A stretch of 64,000 nt of DNA from JBKEAR01 sp047972425 (lineage in GTDB: Bacteria > Pseudomonadota > Alphaproteobacteria > JBKEAR01): positions 124,001 to 188,000 of the forward strand of contig JBKEAR010000003.1 in the NCBI GenBank assembly GCA_047972425.1, read 5' to 3'. A program made the translations under genes and the position numbers. Positions within the stretch are counted from its first letter, which is position 1; each line of letters opens with the position of its first letter. This document shows positions 51,271 to 60,116 of the stretch, piece by piece. The notes under the pieces are model-generated. The model did no database searches. It saw only the letters and a list, made by a program, of their open reading frames with translations, and had not been told where the DNA came from.

Positions 51271-51840
51271 TTAGTCCTTTGCACGTTCCACATAAGTTTT
51301 ATCGTCAGTATGCACAACAATGCGTGTGCCAGCCTCAATATGGGGTGGAACCATTATCCGAACACCATTTTCTAAAATAGCCGGCTTATAAGAAGATGAT
51401 GCCGTTTGACCTTTAACAACAGCATCGGCCTCGACAATTTCAAATGTCATATGGGGGGGTAAAGCCACACCTAAGGGTTCATCTTCAAAAAATTCAATCT
51501 GAACTTCGGTGTTTTCCTGTAAAAACGGAACATTATCTTCGCCAATCATTTCGGCAGTTAAGCCTATTTGGTCGTAAGTTTCGTTATCCATAAAGGTATA
51601 CATTTCGCCATCATTATAAAGATATTGATAGGTTTTCTGATCCAATCTTACACGCTCAACGGTTTCCGAAGAACGAAAACGTTCATTAAGTTTGGTGCCA
51701 TCGCGAATATCTTTGAGTTCAACTTGTAAATAAGCACCACCTTTACCGGGCTGGGTATGGGCAATTTTTATGGCTTTCCATAAACGATCATTATGTTGAA
51801 TAACATTACCGGGGCGGATTGCATTTCCGTTAATTTTCAT
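51271..51840 (-). CDS. efp: Elongation factor P
   Basis: Rescues ribosomes stalled at polyproline. At 189 aa the KOW-like domain I carries HTQPGKGGAYLQVELKD, with the modifiable Lys33 (beta-lysylated by EpmA/EpmB in many proteobacteria). Two OB domains follow, ending in GTRIVVHTDDKTYVERAK. It is first in a run with suhB and a periplasmic protein. No epmA or epmB is seen in the window. Confidence 0.96.
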   Translation of the reverse strand: MKINGNAIRPGNVIQHNDRLWKAIKIAHTQPGKGGAYLQVELKDIRDGTKLNERFRSSETVERVRLDQKTYQYLYNDGEMYTFMDNETYDQIGLTAEMIGEDNVPFLQENTEVQIEFFEDEPLGVALPPHMTFEIVEADAVVKGQTASSSYKPAILENGVRIMVPPHIEAGTRIVVHTDDKTYVERAKD

Positions 51841-52019
51841 AGTTAAATAGGCTCCTAAATATATACAATATTAGCATCAGTATTAGCATGAATTCTAAAA
51901 AAAATAAACTGCTATTTATCCAAAACATACGCTTTTTCTAAGGTATAACCTTATACTAATTTTTATAACACAGTAAGGTGATATTTTTAATATATATATA
52001 ATAAATAGCAAATGAGTAT
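51841..52019. other. Intergenic region upstream of efp with a small palindrome
   Basis: This AT-rich region between the gap terminator and efp contains no ORF or RNA gene that I can support. It holds a perfect inverted repeat GTATAA-CC-TTATAC (51943-51956), which could be an operator or the -10 region of the efp promoter. A run of TA repeats lies near 51990-52000. Confidence 0.4.
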
Positions 52020-52058
52020 CAAAAATAAAAAAGGGAGATATTTAAAATATCTCCCTAA
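52020..52058 (-). terminator. Rho-independent terminator of gap
   Basis: On the minus strand, a 9-base-pair stem AGGGAGATA/TATCTCCCT (52056-52048 with 52040-52032), an AT-rich loop and a T-run follow the gap stop by about 33 bases. Confidence 0.88.
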
Positions 52059-52088
52059 TTGTTTTACTAACTAACCTTTAATTAATGC

Positions 52089-53099
52089 TTATTTTGCATT
52101 CATCATAGCAATAGCTGTATCAGCCATACGGTTAGAGAAGCCCCATTCGTTATCATACCAAGCAACAACATGCACTGTTGTGCCTTCCATAACTTTTGTT
52201 TGTGTGGCATCAAAAGTAGAAGATGCTGGGCAATGGTTGAAGTCGATAGAAACAAGTGGTTCTGTGTTATAATCTAAAACTTGACCCATTTTACCGTCTT
52301 CAGAAGCTTTTTTAACAATTTCGTTAACTTCTTCTACAGTTGTTGGGCGTTTTGCTGTAAATGTAAGGTCAACCATTGATACATTGGGTGTTGGTACACG
52401 AACAGCAGCACCATCTAATTTACCAGCAAGCTCAGGTAATACTAAACCAACAGCGCGGGCAGCACCAGTTGATGTTGGAATCATGCTTAAGGCAGCAGCG
52501 CGCGCACGGCGAAGATCAGAATGGTAAGTATCTAATGTTGGTTGGTCACCAGTATAAGCGTGAATAGTTGTCATATAACCATGGTCAATACCAATTGTAT
52601 CGTTAAGTGCTTTTGCAACAGGCGATAAGCAGTTTGTTGTACAAGAAGCGTTAGAAACAATACGGTGATTAGCTTCTAATTTGTCATCATTCACGCCGTA
52701 AACAACAGTTAAATCAGCACCAGAAGCAGGGGCAGAAACAAGAACTTTTTTCGCACCGGCATCAAGGTGAAGAGAAGCTTTTTCTTTAGATGTAAAAATA
52801 CCTGTACATTCAAATACAACATCAACATCAAGCTCACCCCAAGGAAGGTCTGCAGGGTTACGTTCGGCATATACTTTAATAACATCATCATTTACAACAA
52901 TATTATTGTCTTCAACACGAACATCAGCCGGGAATTTTCCATGAACACTGTCATGGCGTAATAAATGTGCATTTGTTTCGGCATTACCGAGGTCATTGAT
53001 TGCAACAACCTGAACATCTTCACGACCATTTTCAATAATAGCGCGATAAGTCATACGACCAATACGGCCAAAACCATTAATAGCAACACGAACTGCCAT
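52089..53099 (-). CDS. gap: Glyceraldehyde-3-phosphate dehydrogenase, NAD type
   Basis: Glycolytic dehydrogenase of 336 aa. It has the Rossmann motif INGFGRIGR (8-16) with Asp36 in INDLG, which favours NAD over NADP, and the active-site NASCTTNCL with catalytic Cys153. HAYTGDQPTLD and RAARAVGLVLPEL follow, and it ends YDNEWGFSNRMADTA. The ribosome site AGGAGA precedes the ATG. It is a single-gene unit, divergent from the zapA pair. Confidence 0.97.
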   Translation of the reverse strand: MAVRVAINGFGRIGRMTYRAIIENGREDVQVVAINDLGNAETNAHLLRHDSVHGKFPADVRVEDNNIVVNDDVIKVYAERNPADLPWGELDVDVVFECTGIFTSKEKASLHLDAGAKKVLVSAPASGADLTVVYGVNDDKLEANHRIVSNASCTTNCLSPVAKALNDTIGIDHGYMTTIHAYTGDQPTLDTYHSDLRRARAAALSMIPTSTGAARAVGLVLPELAGKLDGAAVRVPTPNVSMVDLTFTAKRPTTVEEVNEIVKKASEDGKMGQVLDYNTEPLVSIDFNHCPASSTFDATQTKVMEGTTVHVVAWYDNEWGFSNRMADTAIAMMNAK

Positions 53100-53275
53100 A
53101 ATTTAATCTCCTAAGTAAATGAAGTTAACTTTTCTGCGAGGCTAAAGTAAACTCGCCCCAATAAAATACAAATATAAAGTAAACCTAAACTTTGATTGAC
53201 GCAACAGCCACAAGCAATTATTCTAAAAAAATGTTAAATGCCGTATAATTACGCTCTACTTTAAAAGGATTTTGT

Positions 53276-53545
53276 ATGCATAACCCAGATACGATACAAA
53301 AAAATTCTGCGAATCAAGATAATCTGCATTCGCCAGAAGAAATTGCCAATCGTTTAGAAAGTGCCGTTGATAAATTAATTAATGCACAAAAAGAATATAA
53401 ACAGGAAATTAATCTTTTGAATGGTAAAATAGAAACATTCGAGCAAGAGTTAATCAAAGCCAAAATTTTGCAAGAGAAACTCGAAAAACGCGTTTTTGCT
53501 TTAATAGAAAGACTAAGGGGTCTTGTTGAGAAGGAAGATATATAA
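53276..53545 (+). CDS. Small coiled-coil protein (DUF4164-like) upstream of zapA
   Basis: 89-aa hydrophilic protein predicted to be almost entirely coiled coil from residue 20 to 85 (IANRLESAVDKLINAQKEYK, then a heptad-like run ending LEKRVFALIERLRGLVEKE). It has no membrane segment. Position and character match the small DUF4164-type proteins that precede zapA in alphaproteobacteria. The start follows AAAGGA, and its stop is directly followed by the zapA ATG, so the genes are co-translated. A role at the division site alongside ZapA is inference. Confidence 0.75.
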   Translation: MHNPDTIQKNSANQDNLHSPEEIANRLESAVDKLINAQKEYKQEINLLNGKIETFEQELIKAKILQEKLEKRVFALIERLRGLVEKEDI

Positions 53546-54247
53546 ATGGCAACAACAAAGATTCGTATACATGGAACATCTTATCCGATACGCACTGCCG
53601 ATGGGCAAGAGGAGCATGTGCAAAAATTAGGGCATCGTTTAAATGAGAATGTATTTAATTTAAGCGAGCGGCTGGCTGGTGCGGATAAAGAATATTTGCT
53701 TGTTTTAGCATCTATCATGGTTCTGGATGAAATGAGTGAGCTAGAGAATACCCCAAAACAAATAGAGCAAGAACTGGATGAATATAAAGATAAGCTTCTT
53801 GATACACAGAATCATGTGGAGGCTTTAAAACTCCAACTCGAAAAATATGATGATGCAGTTATAGAAGAAGAAAAAAAAGCAGCAATTGAAGAAGCACGGC
53901 AATTTTTTGCCGATGAACAGGATTTAAAATTTAGAGAACAACGGGAATTATACGAAAAACAAATAGACGATCTGAAAAACCAAATTATTGAGAATCAAAA
54001 GGGCGAGTCTCGCCCCGGCGATCTCGAAGATTTGATTGAAAGCAGTCTGAAAAGGCAAGAACAGCAGTTGGTGGCTCAGTTTGATAGCATATTAAAACAG
54101 CAGCAACAAAAATATGAGCAAGAAATTGAAATATTGAAAAAAAGATTAAAAAACAAAGATAACCAGCAAGAAGAACATTTTAGCCTAGAAGTTGATCCCC
54201 TATTTGACCGATTAGAAAATATTGCCAAACGGGCAGAAAAAGCATAG
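53546..54247 (+). CDS. zapA: Cell division protein ZapA with an extended coiled-coil tail
   Basis: The N-terminal ~90 residues are ZapA-like: IRIHGTSYPIRTADGQEEHVQKLGHRLNENVF (about 6-37) and the helix EYLLVLASIMVLDEMSELEN (about 49-68). ZapA stabilises FtsZ filaments. Usual ZapA proteins are about 100-130 aa; this one has 233, with an extra ~140 residues of highly charged coiled coil (Glu, Lys, Gln rich). It starts directly after the small coiled-coil gene and is followed by the 6S RNA gene, the common alphaproteobacterial order. The 6S promoter lies in its last codons. Confidence 0.82.
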   Translation: MATTKIRIHGTSYPIRTADGQEEHVQKLGHRLNENVFNLSERLAGADKEYLLVLASIMVLDEMSELENTPKQIEQELDEYKDKLLDTQNHVEALKLQLEKYDDAVIEEEKKAAIEEARQFFADEQDLKFREQRELYEKQIDDLKNQIIENQKGESRPGDLEDLIESSLKRQEQQLVAQFDSILKQQQQKYEQEIEILKKRLKNKDNQQEEHFSLEVDPLFDRLENIAKRAEKA

Positions 54248-54250
54248 TAT
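54222..54250 (+). promoter_or_regulatory. Probable promoter of the 6S RNA gene
   Basis: TTGCCA (54222-54227) and TAGTAT (54245-54250) with exactly 17 bases between them. This puts the expected start near 54257, at the base of the predicted 6S stem. It overlaps the end of zapA. Confidence 0.5.
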
Positions 54251-54256
54251 GAGTTT

Positions 54257-54412
54257 AAAGCTGCTACGGGGTACGTTAGCTATTTCTTCCCCGGGCCCTA
54301 TTATCCACACGGGAGCTGTCACTGTGAGAATCGTGGTTCTTTTATACGGCACCCACCTGCACATAATGCAGGCCAGGTGGTAAAGGAAATCGACGGCTTC
54401 CGTGGCAGCGAA
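54257..54412 (+). ncRNA. ssrS: 6S RNA (SsrS)
   Basis: The region between zapA and fau is where the 6S gene lies in most alpha- and gammaproteobacteria, and it is distinctly GC-richer than the flanks. Its ends close in a perfect 10-base-pair stem, GCTGCTACGG (54260-54269) with CCGTGGCAGC (54400-54409, one G-U). The interior is mostly double-stranded with a central bubble, as in 6S RNA, which mimics an open promoter and binds the sigma70 holoenzyme. Ends are estimated to within a few bases from this stem and the promoter. Confidence 0.85.
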
Positions 54413-54423
54413 AGTTTATAAAT

Positions 54424-54984
54424 ATGGATATTCAACTTCAAAAAAATCAAATTCGCCAAAAACTCCGCCAAAAGCGCCGTCAATTTGAGCCTAAAGATGT
54501 AGCTAATCAAAAAATCACCGAAAATTTAGCTTATTTTATCGCACAGCAAATGAAGCCGATAAAGCATATTGGTTTATATTACCCAATGGCAAGCGAGGTT
54601 TCGTTATTAGATTTTTCTAAAAAATACGCCACCCAATATTCATTTTATCTGCCTAAAGTGGTGGCCGGTGATATTATCTTTAGCCATTGGGATCAGCAAT
54701 CCACATTAACCCCCGATGAACTTGGTATTTTAGCACCATCTTCACAAACATCTTTTGTGCCAACGCTTATTTGTGTTCCTTTATTGGGCTTTACTGCGCA
54801 AAGACAACGTATTGGCCAAGGCGCGGGTTATTACGATCGTTATATTGCCCATGTAAAATCTCAAAGCAATATTCAACCCATTTATTTAGGTGTTGCATTT
54901 GAGTGCCAAAAGTTGAATGATTTACCCATTGAAAACCATGATCAAAAACTCGATTATATATTAACCGAAAGCAACATATATTAA
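54424..54984 (+). CDS. fau: 5-formyltetrahydrofolate cyclo-ligase
   Basis: 186-aa enzyme (ygfA/fau family) converting 5-formyl-THF to 5,10-methenyl-THF with ATP. It has an N-terminal basic KNQIRQKLRQKRRQF, a substrate region YYPMASEVSLLDF (about 44-56), and the nucleotide motif LLGFTAQRQRIGQGAGYYDRYI (about 120-141). It directly follows the 6S RNA gene, the usual order. Confidence 0.92.
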   Translation: MDIQLQKNQIRQKLRQKRRQFEPKDVANQKITENLAYFIAQQMKPIKHIGLYYPMASEVSLLDFSKKYATQYSFYLPKVVAGDIIFSHWDQQSTLTPDELGILAPSSQTSFVPTLICVPLLGFTAQRQRIGQGAGYYDRYIAHVKSQSNIQPIYLGVAFECQKLNDLPIENHDQKLDYILTESNIY

Positions 54985-54998
54985 CGAAAGAACAAACA

Positions 54999-55829
54999 TT
55001 GCGTATTTTATTTATTGGCGATATTTTCGCTAAACCCGGCCGGAATATTGTTACAGAAAATCTGCCAAAGCTCATTGATGATTATCATATTCATTTTGTT
55101 GTTGCCAATGCCGAAAATTCGGCACATGGCTTTGGTATGACTCATAAAATTGTTAAAAATCTATTTCGGGTTGGGGTAGATATCATCACATCGGGTAATC
55201 ATGCTTTTGATAATGTAGATATCAATAATTGGCTCGATGATGAACCCCGTGTATTGCGCCCTTATAACTGGACAATGCCGCATTTAATGGGGCGCGGCGT
55301 TACGGTTATAAAAAAAGATAATATAAGCCTTATGGTGGCGAATATCGCTTGCCGTGTATTTATGAAGGAAGAAGCATCGGATCCATTTTCAGCTGTAGAT
55401 GAAATTATCGAAAAACATCCACTAGATAGTGTAACAGCAAGTTTTTTTGATGTTCATGGCGAAACAACATCGGAAAAACAAGCTTTGGGGCATTATGTCG
55501 ATGGTAGGGCATCTATGTTGGTGGGTACCCATGTGCATATCCCAACGGCGGATACCCGTGTTTTAGCCCGTGGTACGGCTTATCAGACCGATGCCGGCAT
55601 GTGCGGCATTTACAATTCTGTAATTGGCGTAAATAAAGCGGCCTCGATTAATCGCATGCGTGCCACAGAACCCCGAATACGCTTTACCCCCGAAGAAGAT
55701 GGTGAGGCAACATTTTGTGGTGTATTGGCCGATATTAATGAAAATACAGGTTTAGCACAGCAGGTTGCCCCCATTCGGATTGGTGGGGATTTACCTTCGT
55801 TTATCCCCAATTGGGCAAAAATAACTTGA
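54999..55829 (+). CDS. TIGR00282-family metallophosphoesterase (YmdB-like)
   Basis: 276-aa calcineurin-like phosphoesterase with a dimetal centre: FIGDIFAKPGR (about 5-15), NAENSAHGFG (Asn/Glu, about 38-47), SGNHAFDN (about 66-73), DVHGETTSEK (about 151-160) and VGTHVHIPTADTR (about 175-187). Relatives such as YmdB hydrolyse cyclic nucleotides. The start is a TTG at 54999, since no ATG lies nearby and the MRILFIGD motif must be included. It lies between fau and yebC, as in many alphaproteobacteria. Confidence 0.9.
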   Translation: MRILFIGDIFAKPGRNIVTENLPKLIDDYHIHFVVANAENSAHGFGMTHKIVKNLFRVGVDIITSGNHAFDNVDINNWLDDEPRVLRPYNWTMPHLMGRGVTVIKKDNISLMVANIACRVFMKEEASDPFSAVDEIIEKHPLDSVTASFFDVHGETTSEKQALGHYVDGRASMLVGTHVHIPTADTRVLARGTAYQTDAGMCGIYNSVIGVNKAASINRMRATEPRIRFTPEEDGEATFCGVLADINENTGLAQQVAPIRIGGDLPSFIPNWAKIT

Positions 55830-55883
55830 GAAATAACCAAAAATATAGATAATTAGCCCAAAGAAAAATATACGGAGTTTATA

Positions 55884-56630
55884 ATGGCAGGCCATTCCAA
55901 GTTTAAAAATATTATGCATCGTAAGGGTGCGCAAGATGCAAAACGTGCAAAAATTTTTACAAAACATCAGCGGGAAATCACCGTTTCGGTTAAAGAAAGC
56001 GGGGCTGACCCCGATATGAACCCAAGGCTCAGAAGTGCAATTATTGCGGCTAAAGCCGATAATATGCCTAAAGATAATATTGAACGTGCTATTGCCAAAG
56101 CTGCCGGTGGTGGCGATGGTGAAACCTATAGCGAGATTCGTTACGAGGGTTATGCACCGGGTGGCATTGCTGTTATTGTGGATGTTTTAACCGATAATAA
56201 AAACCGCTCCGCTTCAGAGGTTCGGAGTGCATTTTCTAAAGCGGGTGGTAATTTGGGCGAAACAGGCTCGGTTAATTTTATGTTCGAGCGTGTAGGCGTA
56301 ATTACATATCCGGCTGAGGCTGGCGATCATGATGCAATGTTCGAGGCTGGCATAGAAGCGGGTGCCAACGATGTTGTTACCGATGAAGAACATGAATTTT
56401 TATCTGACCCTAATGACTTTGCGGCGGTTCGTGATGCTTTAATTGAGCAACTGGGTGATCCCAAAGCGGCTAATTTAGAATGGCGTGCGGTAACAACAAC
56501 CGATGTTGATGCTGAGCTTGCCCCTAAAGTATTACGCTTAATTGATGCATTAGAAGATAATGATGATGTTCAGCATGTTTGGACGAATATGGAAATATCC
56601 GATGAAGTCCTTGCTGCGTTAGATATGTAA
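55884..56630 (+). CDS. yebC: YebC/PmpR-family protein
   Basis: 248-aa protein with the YebC signature at the N-terminus (MAGHSKFKNIMHRKGAQDAKRAKIFTK) and RYEGYAPGGIAVIVDVLTDNKNR (about 91-113). The family has been described as transcriptional regulators, and more recently as translation factors acting on stalled ribosomes. It directly precedes ruvC by 10 bases, the classic yebC-ruvCAB order. Confidence 0.95.
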   Translation: MAGHSKFKNIMHRKGAQDAKRAKIFTKHQREITVSVKESGADPDMNPRLRSAIIAAKADNMPKDNIERAIAKAAGGGDGETYSEIRYEGYAPGGIAVIVDVLTDNKNRSASEVRSAFSKAGGNLGETGSVNFMFERVGVITYPAEAGDHDAMFEAGIEAGANDVVTDEEHEFLSDPNDFAAVRDALIEQLGDPKAANLEWRAVTTTDVDAELAPKVLRLIDALEDNDDVQHVWTNMEISDEVLAALDM

Positions 56631-56640
56631 GCAGAGGCCA

Positions 56641-57126
56641 ATGTATATTCTTGGTTTAGACCCCGGCCTTCGCAAAACAGGCTGGGGTATTATTTCTTAT
56701 GGGCAAGGTGGCGTGTTAAAACATATCGCCAATGGCACTATTCGCCCACCTTCAGAGGGGAGCTTGGGTGCACGCTTAGCACAGCTCCATGATGATATTG
56801 AAGAAGTTATCAAACAATATGCCCCCGCAACAGGTGCGGTAGAAGAAACCTTTGTAAACCAAAACCCCAAAACCACATTACTTCTTGGTCAAGCGCGTGG
56901 TGTGGTGCTAATGACCATTGCAGTCAATAATATTCCGCTTAGCGAATATTCACCCAATAAAATAAAAAAAACCGTTGTTGGCTCTGGCCATGCGGGTAAA
57001 GCACAGATGATGGCCATGGTAAAAATGCTTCTGCCGGGGGTGGAGTTTGATAGCGAAGATGCTGCCGATGCCTTGGCTATTGCTATCTGCCATGCACAGC
57101 ATTACACTTTATGGAACCAATCATAG
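56641..57126 (+). CDS. ruvC: Holliday junction resolvase RuvC
   Basis: Endonuclease that cuts Holliday junctions. At 161 aa, the RNase H-like fold has acidic residues D7 (GLDPGLRKTGWG), E68 (GAVEETFVNQNP), D140 and D143 (SEDAADALAIAICHA). It is part of yebC-ruvC-ruvA-ruvB; about 100 AT-rich bases separate it from ruvA. Confidence 0.96.
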   Translation: MYILGLDPGLRKTGWGIISYGQGGVLKHIANGTIRPPSEGSLGARLAQLHDDIEEVIKQYAPATGAVEETFVNQNPKTTLLLGQARGVVLMTIAVNNIPLSEYSPNKIKKTVVGSGHAGKAQMMAMVKMLLPGVEFDSEDAADALAIAICHAQHYTLWNQS

Positions 57127-57229
57127 GCATAAATAATCAAATATAGTTCGCATTCGAAGTCTATTTTTTATTTACATATTTAAGCAGATTGAATAGAATG
57201 TTCTTGTTTTGTTTTATAGGGATTATTAA

Positions 57230-57862
57230 ATGATTGGATTACTCAGAGGCACAGTTGCGCATCTTGGCGATGATAATGTAATTATCGATTGTAACGGAGT
57301 AGGCTATCTGGTTTATGTAACCAACCATTTGCTCCAAAATTTATATTTGGATGAAGCGACAGAACTATGGATAGAAACCCGTGTACGCGAAAGTGATATT
57401 ACCCTTTATGGCTTTGCAAATGAAACAGAAAAATTATGGTTTAACCTTGTAACATCGGTACAAGGTGTGGGTGCAAAAGGGGGTTTATCTATTCTTTCGG
57501 TACTAAACCATGAAGAATTGCTGTTTGCAATATCAGGCGGTGATAAAGCAGCGATTACCCGTGCCAATGGTATTGGCCCTAAAATTGCAGCACGTATCAT
57601 TGCCGAGCTTAAAGACAAGGCGGGCTCTATTGTAATGAATAGCGGAAATATTGCCATCACTCCTAAAAAAGCAGGGGGTGTTATGCCTACGCAATCGGGG
57701 GGGAATATGGGCTTGGTACAAGAGGTCGCATCGGCCTTAACCAATTTGGGGTATAGCCCATCTGATGCTGCAAGGGTATCGGCTAAGCTCATGCAATCGG
57801 CCGATGAAAACGCAACGGTAGAAAGCTTAATTCCGCTAGCCTTAAAAGAGTTGAGTAGTTAA
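57230..57862 (+). CDS. ruvA: Holliday junction branch migration protein RuvA
   Basis: Binds four-way junctions and loads RuvB. At 210 aa it has an OB domain (MIGLLRGTVAHLGDDNVIIDCNGVGYLVYV), helix-hairpin-helix motifs (VQGVGAKGGLSIL and ANGIGPKIAARIIAELKDK), and a C-terminal domain III (LVQEVASALTNLGYSPSDAARVSAKL) that contacts RuvB. It lies 2-8 bases upstream of ruvB. Confidence 0.96.
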   Translation: MIGLLRGTVAHLGDDNVIIDCNGVGYLVYVTNHLLQNLYLDEATELWIETRVRESDITLYGFANETEKLWFNLVTSVQGVGAKGGLSILSVLNHEELLFAISGGDKAAITRANGIGPKIAARIIAELKDKAGSIVMNSGNIAITPKKAGGVMPTQSGGNMGLVQEVASALTNLGYSPSDAARVSAKLMQSADENATVESLIPLALKELSS

Positions 57863-57870
57863 TATTGAGT

Positions 57871-58935
57871 ATGGAAAATAAAAATCCGGTATTAAATGCC
57901 GCCCAACAAATTGGCGAAAATGTTGATGATAATGCTTTACGCCCCAAAAGCTTAGACGACTTTATTGGGCAAAAAAAACTACGGGAAAATTTAAAGATAT
58001 TTGTGCAAGCCGCCCGAACCCGAGCGGATGCAATGGATCATGTATTATTTTATGGCCCGCCCGGTTTGGGTAAAACCACATTATCGCAAATTGTGGCTTT
58101 AGAGCTTGGTGTGGGTTTTCGTTCGACATCGGGACCAATTATTAGTAAAGCTGGTGATTTAGCAGCAATTTTAACCAATTTACAACCGCGCGATGTTTTG
58201 TTTATCGATGAAATTCATCGGCTGAACCCAGCTGTTGAGGAAGTTTTATATCCGGCAATGGAGGATTTTCAGCTTGATATCATGATTGGCGAAGGCCCTG
58301 CGGCGCGCTCGGTCAAAATAGATTTACCACCTTTTACTTTGGTTGGCGCAACAACACGCTCTGGGCTGATTACAACGCCATTACGTGCCAGATTCGGTAT
58401 TCCGTTTCAGTTACAATTTTATGAACCCGAAGAGCTGATGCAGATTATTTTACGCAATGCTGCAAAATTAGGGTTAGATTTAACGGGCGATGGAGCCGAA
58501 GAAATTGCGCGCCGCTCCCGTGGTACGCCCCGAATAGCCGGGCGCTTATTGCGCCGTGTACGCGATATTGCCCTAGTTGCGGGTAAAAATAAGGTGGATC
58601 GCATTGCTGCCGATGCCGCATTACAACGTTTAGATGTTGATCATTTGGGCTTAGATATGATGGATCGCAAATATTTAACTGTAATTGCCAAACATTATAA
58701 TGGGGGGCCTGCGGGTATAGAAACAATAGCCGCTGCACTTTCGGAGCAACGCGATACATTAGATGAAGTTGTTGAGCCATATTTGATACAGCAAGGGTTG
58801 CTTATGCGCACACCGCGTGGGCGGGTATTAACTCAAGCTGCATGGAAACATTTGGGGTTGGCCATGCCAAAATCTGTAATGCAACCCATATTTGACCAAT
58901 TTGATTTATTGGGAGAAGATGCGGATGAAACTTGA
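57871..58935 (+). CDS. ruvB: Holliday junction branch migration ATPase RuvB
   Basis: AAA+ motor of the RuvAB complex. It has LRPKSLDDFIGQKKLRENLKIF at the start, Walker A FYGPPGLGKTTLS (about 61-73), Walker B LFIDEIHRLN, sensor 1 LVGATTRSGLIT, and the arginine-finger region PLRARFGI. A C-terminal winged helix ends RTPRGRVLTQAAW. I take the ATG at 57871 (354 aa); the in-frame TTG at 57865 is an alternative. The end overlaps the ybgC start by 11 bases. Confidence 0.97.
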   Translation: MENKNPVLNAAQQIGENVDDNALRPKSLDDFIGQKKLRENLKIFVQAARTRADAMDHVLFYGPPGLGKTTLSQIVALELGVGFRSTSGPIISKAGDLAAILTNLQPRDVLFIDEIHRLNPAVEEVLYPAMEDFQLDIMIGEGPAARSVKIDLPPFTLVGATTRSGLITTPLRARFGIPFQLQFYEPEELMQIILRNAAKLGLDLTGDGAEEIARRSRGTPRIAGRLLRRVRDIALVAGKNKVDRIAADAALQRLDVDHLGLDMMDRKYLTVIAKHYNGGPAGIETIAAALSEQRDTLDEVVEPYLIQQGLLMRTPRGRVLTQAAWKHLGLAMPKSVMQPIFDQFDLLGEDADET

Positions 58936-59359
58936 TGGATATTTTAAAGATAAAACCCATTATTATGATGCCCGTGTGCATTATGCTGATAGTGATGCCG
59001 GCGGGGTGGTTTATCATAGCCGTTACCTCGACTTCTGTGAGCGTGCAAGGGCGGGGGTACTCTATTTAATTGATGTGCCCGAAATTATTGTTACCGATGT
59101 TGAAACATATTTTTGGGTGGTGCGTAAAGCAACAATTGATTATAAAGCACCGGCCAAAGTGGGCGATACAATTACTATTGAAACAAAATTTGTAAAATTG
59201 GGTGGCGCAAGCTTAGATGTAAGCCATCAGATAAAAAAAGCTAAACAAATTTTGGTGAATATTCAATTAACTTTGGCTTTGGTGAGTGAAAAAGGGCGGC
59301 CACAAAAAATAATGCCCGAAATCCGCCATAAAATGATGCCATATATACAAAACCAATAA
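58925..59359 (+). CDS. ybgC: Tol-Pal-associated acyl-CoA thioesterase YbgC
   Basis: 144-aa hot-dog-fold thioesterase. HYYDARVHYADSDAGGVVYHSRYLDFCERAR carries the YbgC-type catalytic Asp of the DxxGxVxHxxYxxxxE signature. The ATG at 58925 has GGGAGA about 8 bases upstream, both inside the end of ruvB. It is the usual first gene of the tol-pal cluster; E. coli YbgC associates with phospholipid-synthesis enzymes. Confidence 0.92.
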   Translation: MKLDGYFKDKTHYYDARVHYADSDAGGVVYHSRYLDFCERARAGVLYLIDVPEIIVTDVETYFWVVRKATIDYKAPAKVGDTITIETKFVKLGGASLDVSHQIKKAKQILVNIQLTLALVSEKGRPQKIMPEIRHKMMPYIQNQ

Positions 59360-59391
59360 ATTAGAGCCAATGAATTAAGGAAAGCATAAAT

Positions 59392-60114
59392 ATGGAAAAT
59401 ATTATTCCTTGGCAATCGGTTAAAGACCCGGTTGTAATTATTATTATATTAGGTTTATTAAGTGCCAGTATTTGGTGTTGGGCGATTATTTTCGAAAAAA
59501 CCATCACTTTGCGCCGCTTAAATCGCCGTGCCAAAAAATTTGATGAAGCATTTTGGTCCGGCCAACCATTAGATAAATTATATGAGCAAATTGAAGGTCA
59601 GCCGAAGGATCCGATGTCGAGTGTATTTTATTCGGCCATGCGCGAATGGCGCCGTGCCGAGGGGATTGGTTCGGCCGAAACCGAAACAGGCGAGCAAAGC
59701 TTGCGCATGCGCATAGAGCGGGTGATGAATATTACCATTGATCGCGAAATGGAACGCCTTAATAAATTTATGACTGTTTTGGCAACAACAGCCTCCACAG
59801 CACCATTTGTGGGCTTATTTGGTACGGTTTGGGGTATTATGAATAGCTTTCATGAAATCAGCTCGGCAAGCTCTGCGAGTTTGCAAACAGTTGCGGGCCC
59901 AATTTCGGAAGCTTTATTTGCTACAGCTATCGGTTTATTTGCCGCGATTCCAGCTGTGATTGGTTATAATAAAATTAGTCGTGATATTGATCGTTATGCT
60001 TTACGTTTAGATACATTTGCGGGTGAATTTTCAGCAATTATCTCTCGCCGTTTATCAGAGCGTAAAACTAAAAAAGTTACGCAACAACCGCAACAACAAA
60101 ATCAGGGATATTAA
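59392..60114 (+). CDS. tolQ: Tol-Pal system protein TolQ
   Basis: 240-aa inner-membrane motor subunit homologous to ExbB and MotA. It has three membrane helices: about 14-32, about 128-150, and about 165-188. The conserved APFVGLFGTVWGIMNSFHEIS (about 137-157) and AGPISEALFATAIGLFAAIPAVIGYN (about 168-193) are present. It works with TolR to energise TolA for outer-membrane constriction at division. It is followed by tolR after 2 bases. Confidence 0.96.
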   Translation: MENIIPWQSVKDPVVIIIILGLLSASIWCWAIIFEKTITLRRLNRRAKKFDEAFWSGQPLDKLYEQIEGQPKDPMSSVFYSAMREWRRAEGIGSAETETGEQSLRMRIERVMNITIDREMERLNKFMTVLATTASTAPFVGLFGTVWGIMNSFHEISSASSASLQTVAGPISEALFATAIGLFAAIPAVIGYNKISRDIDRYALRLDTFAGEFSAIISRRLSERKTKKVTQQPQQQNQGY

Positions 60115-60116
60115 TT

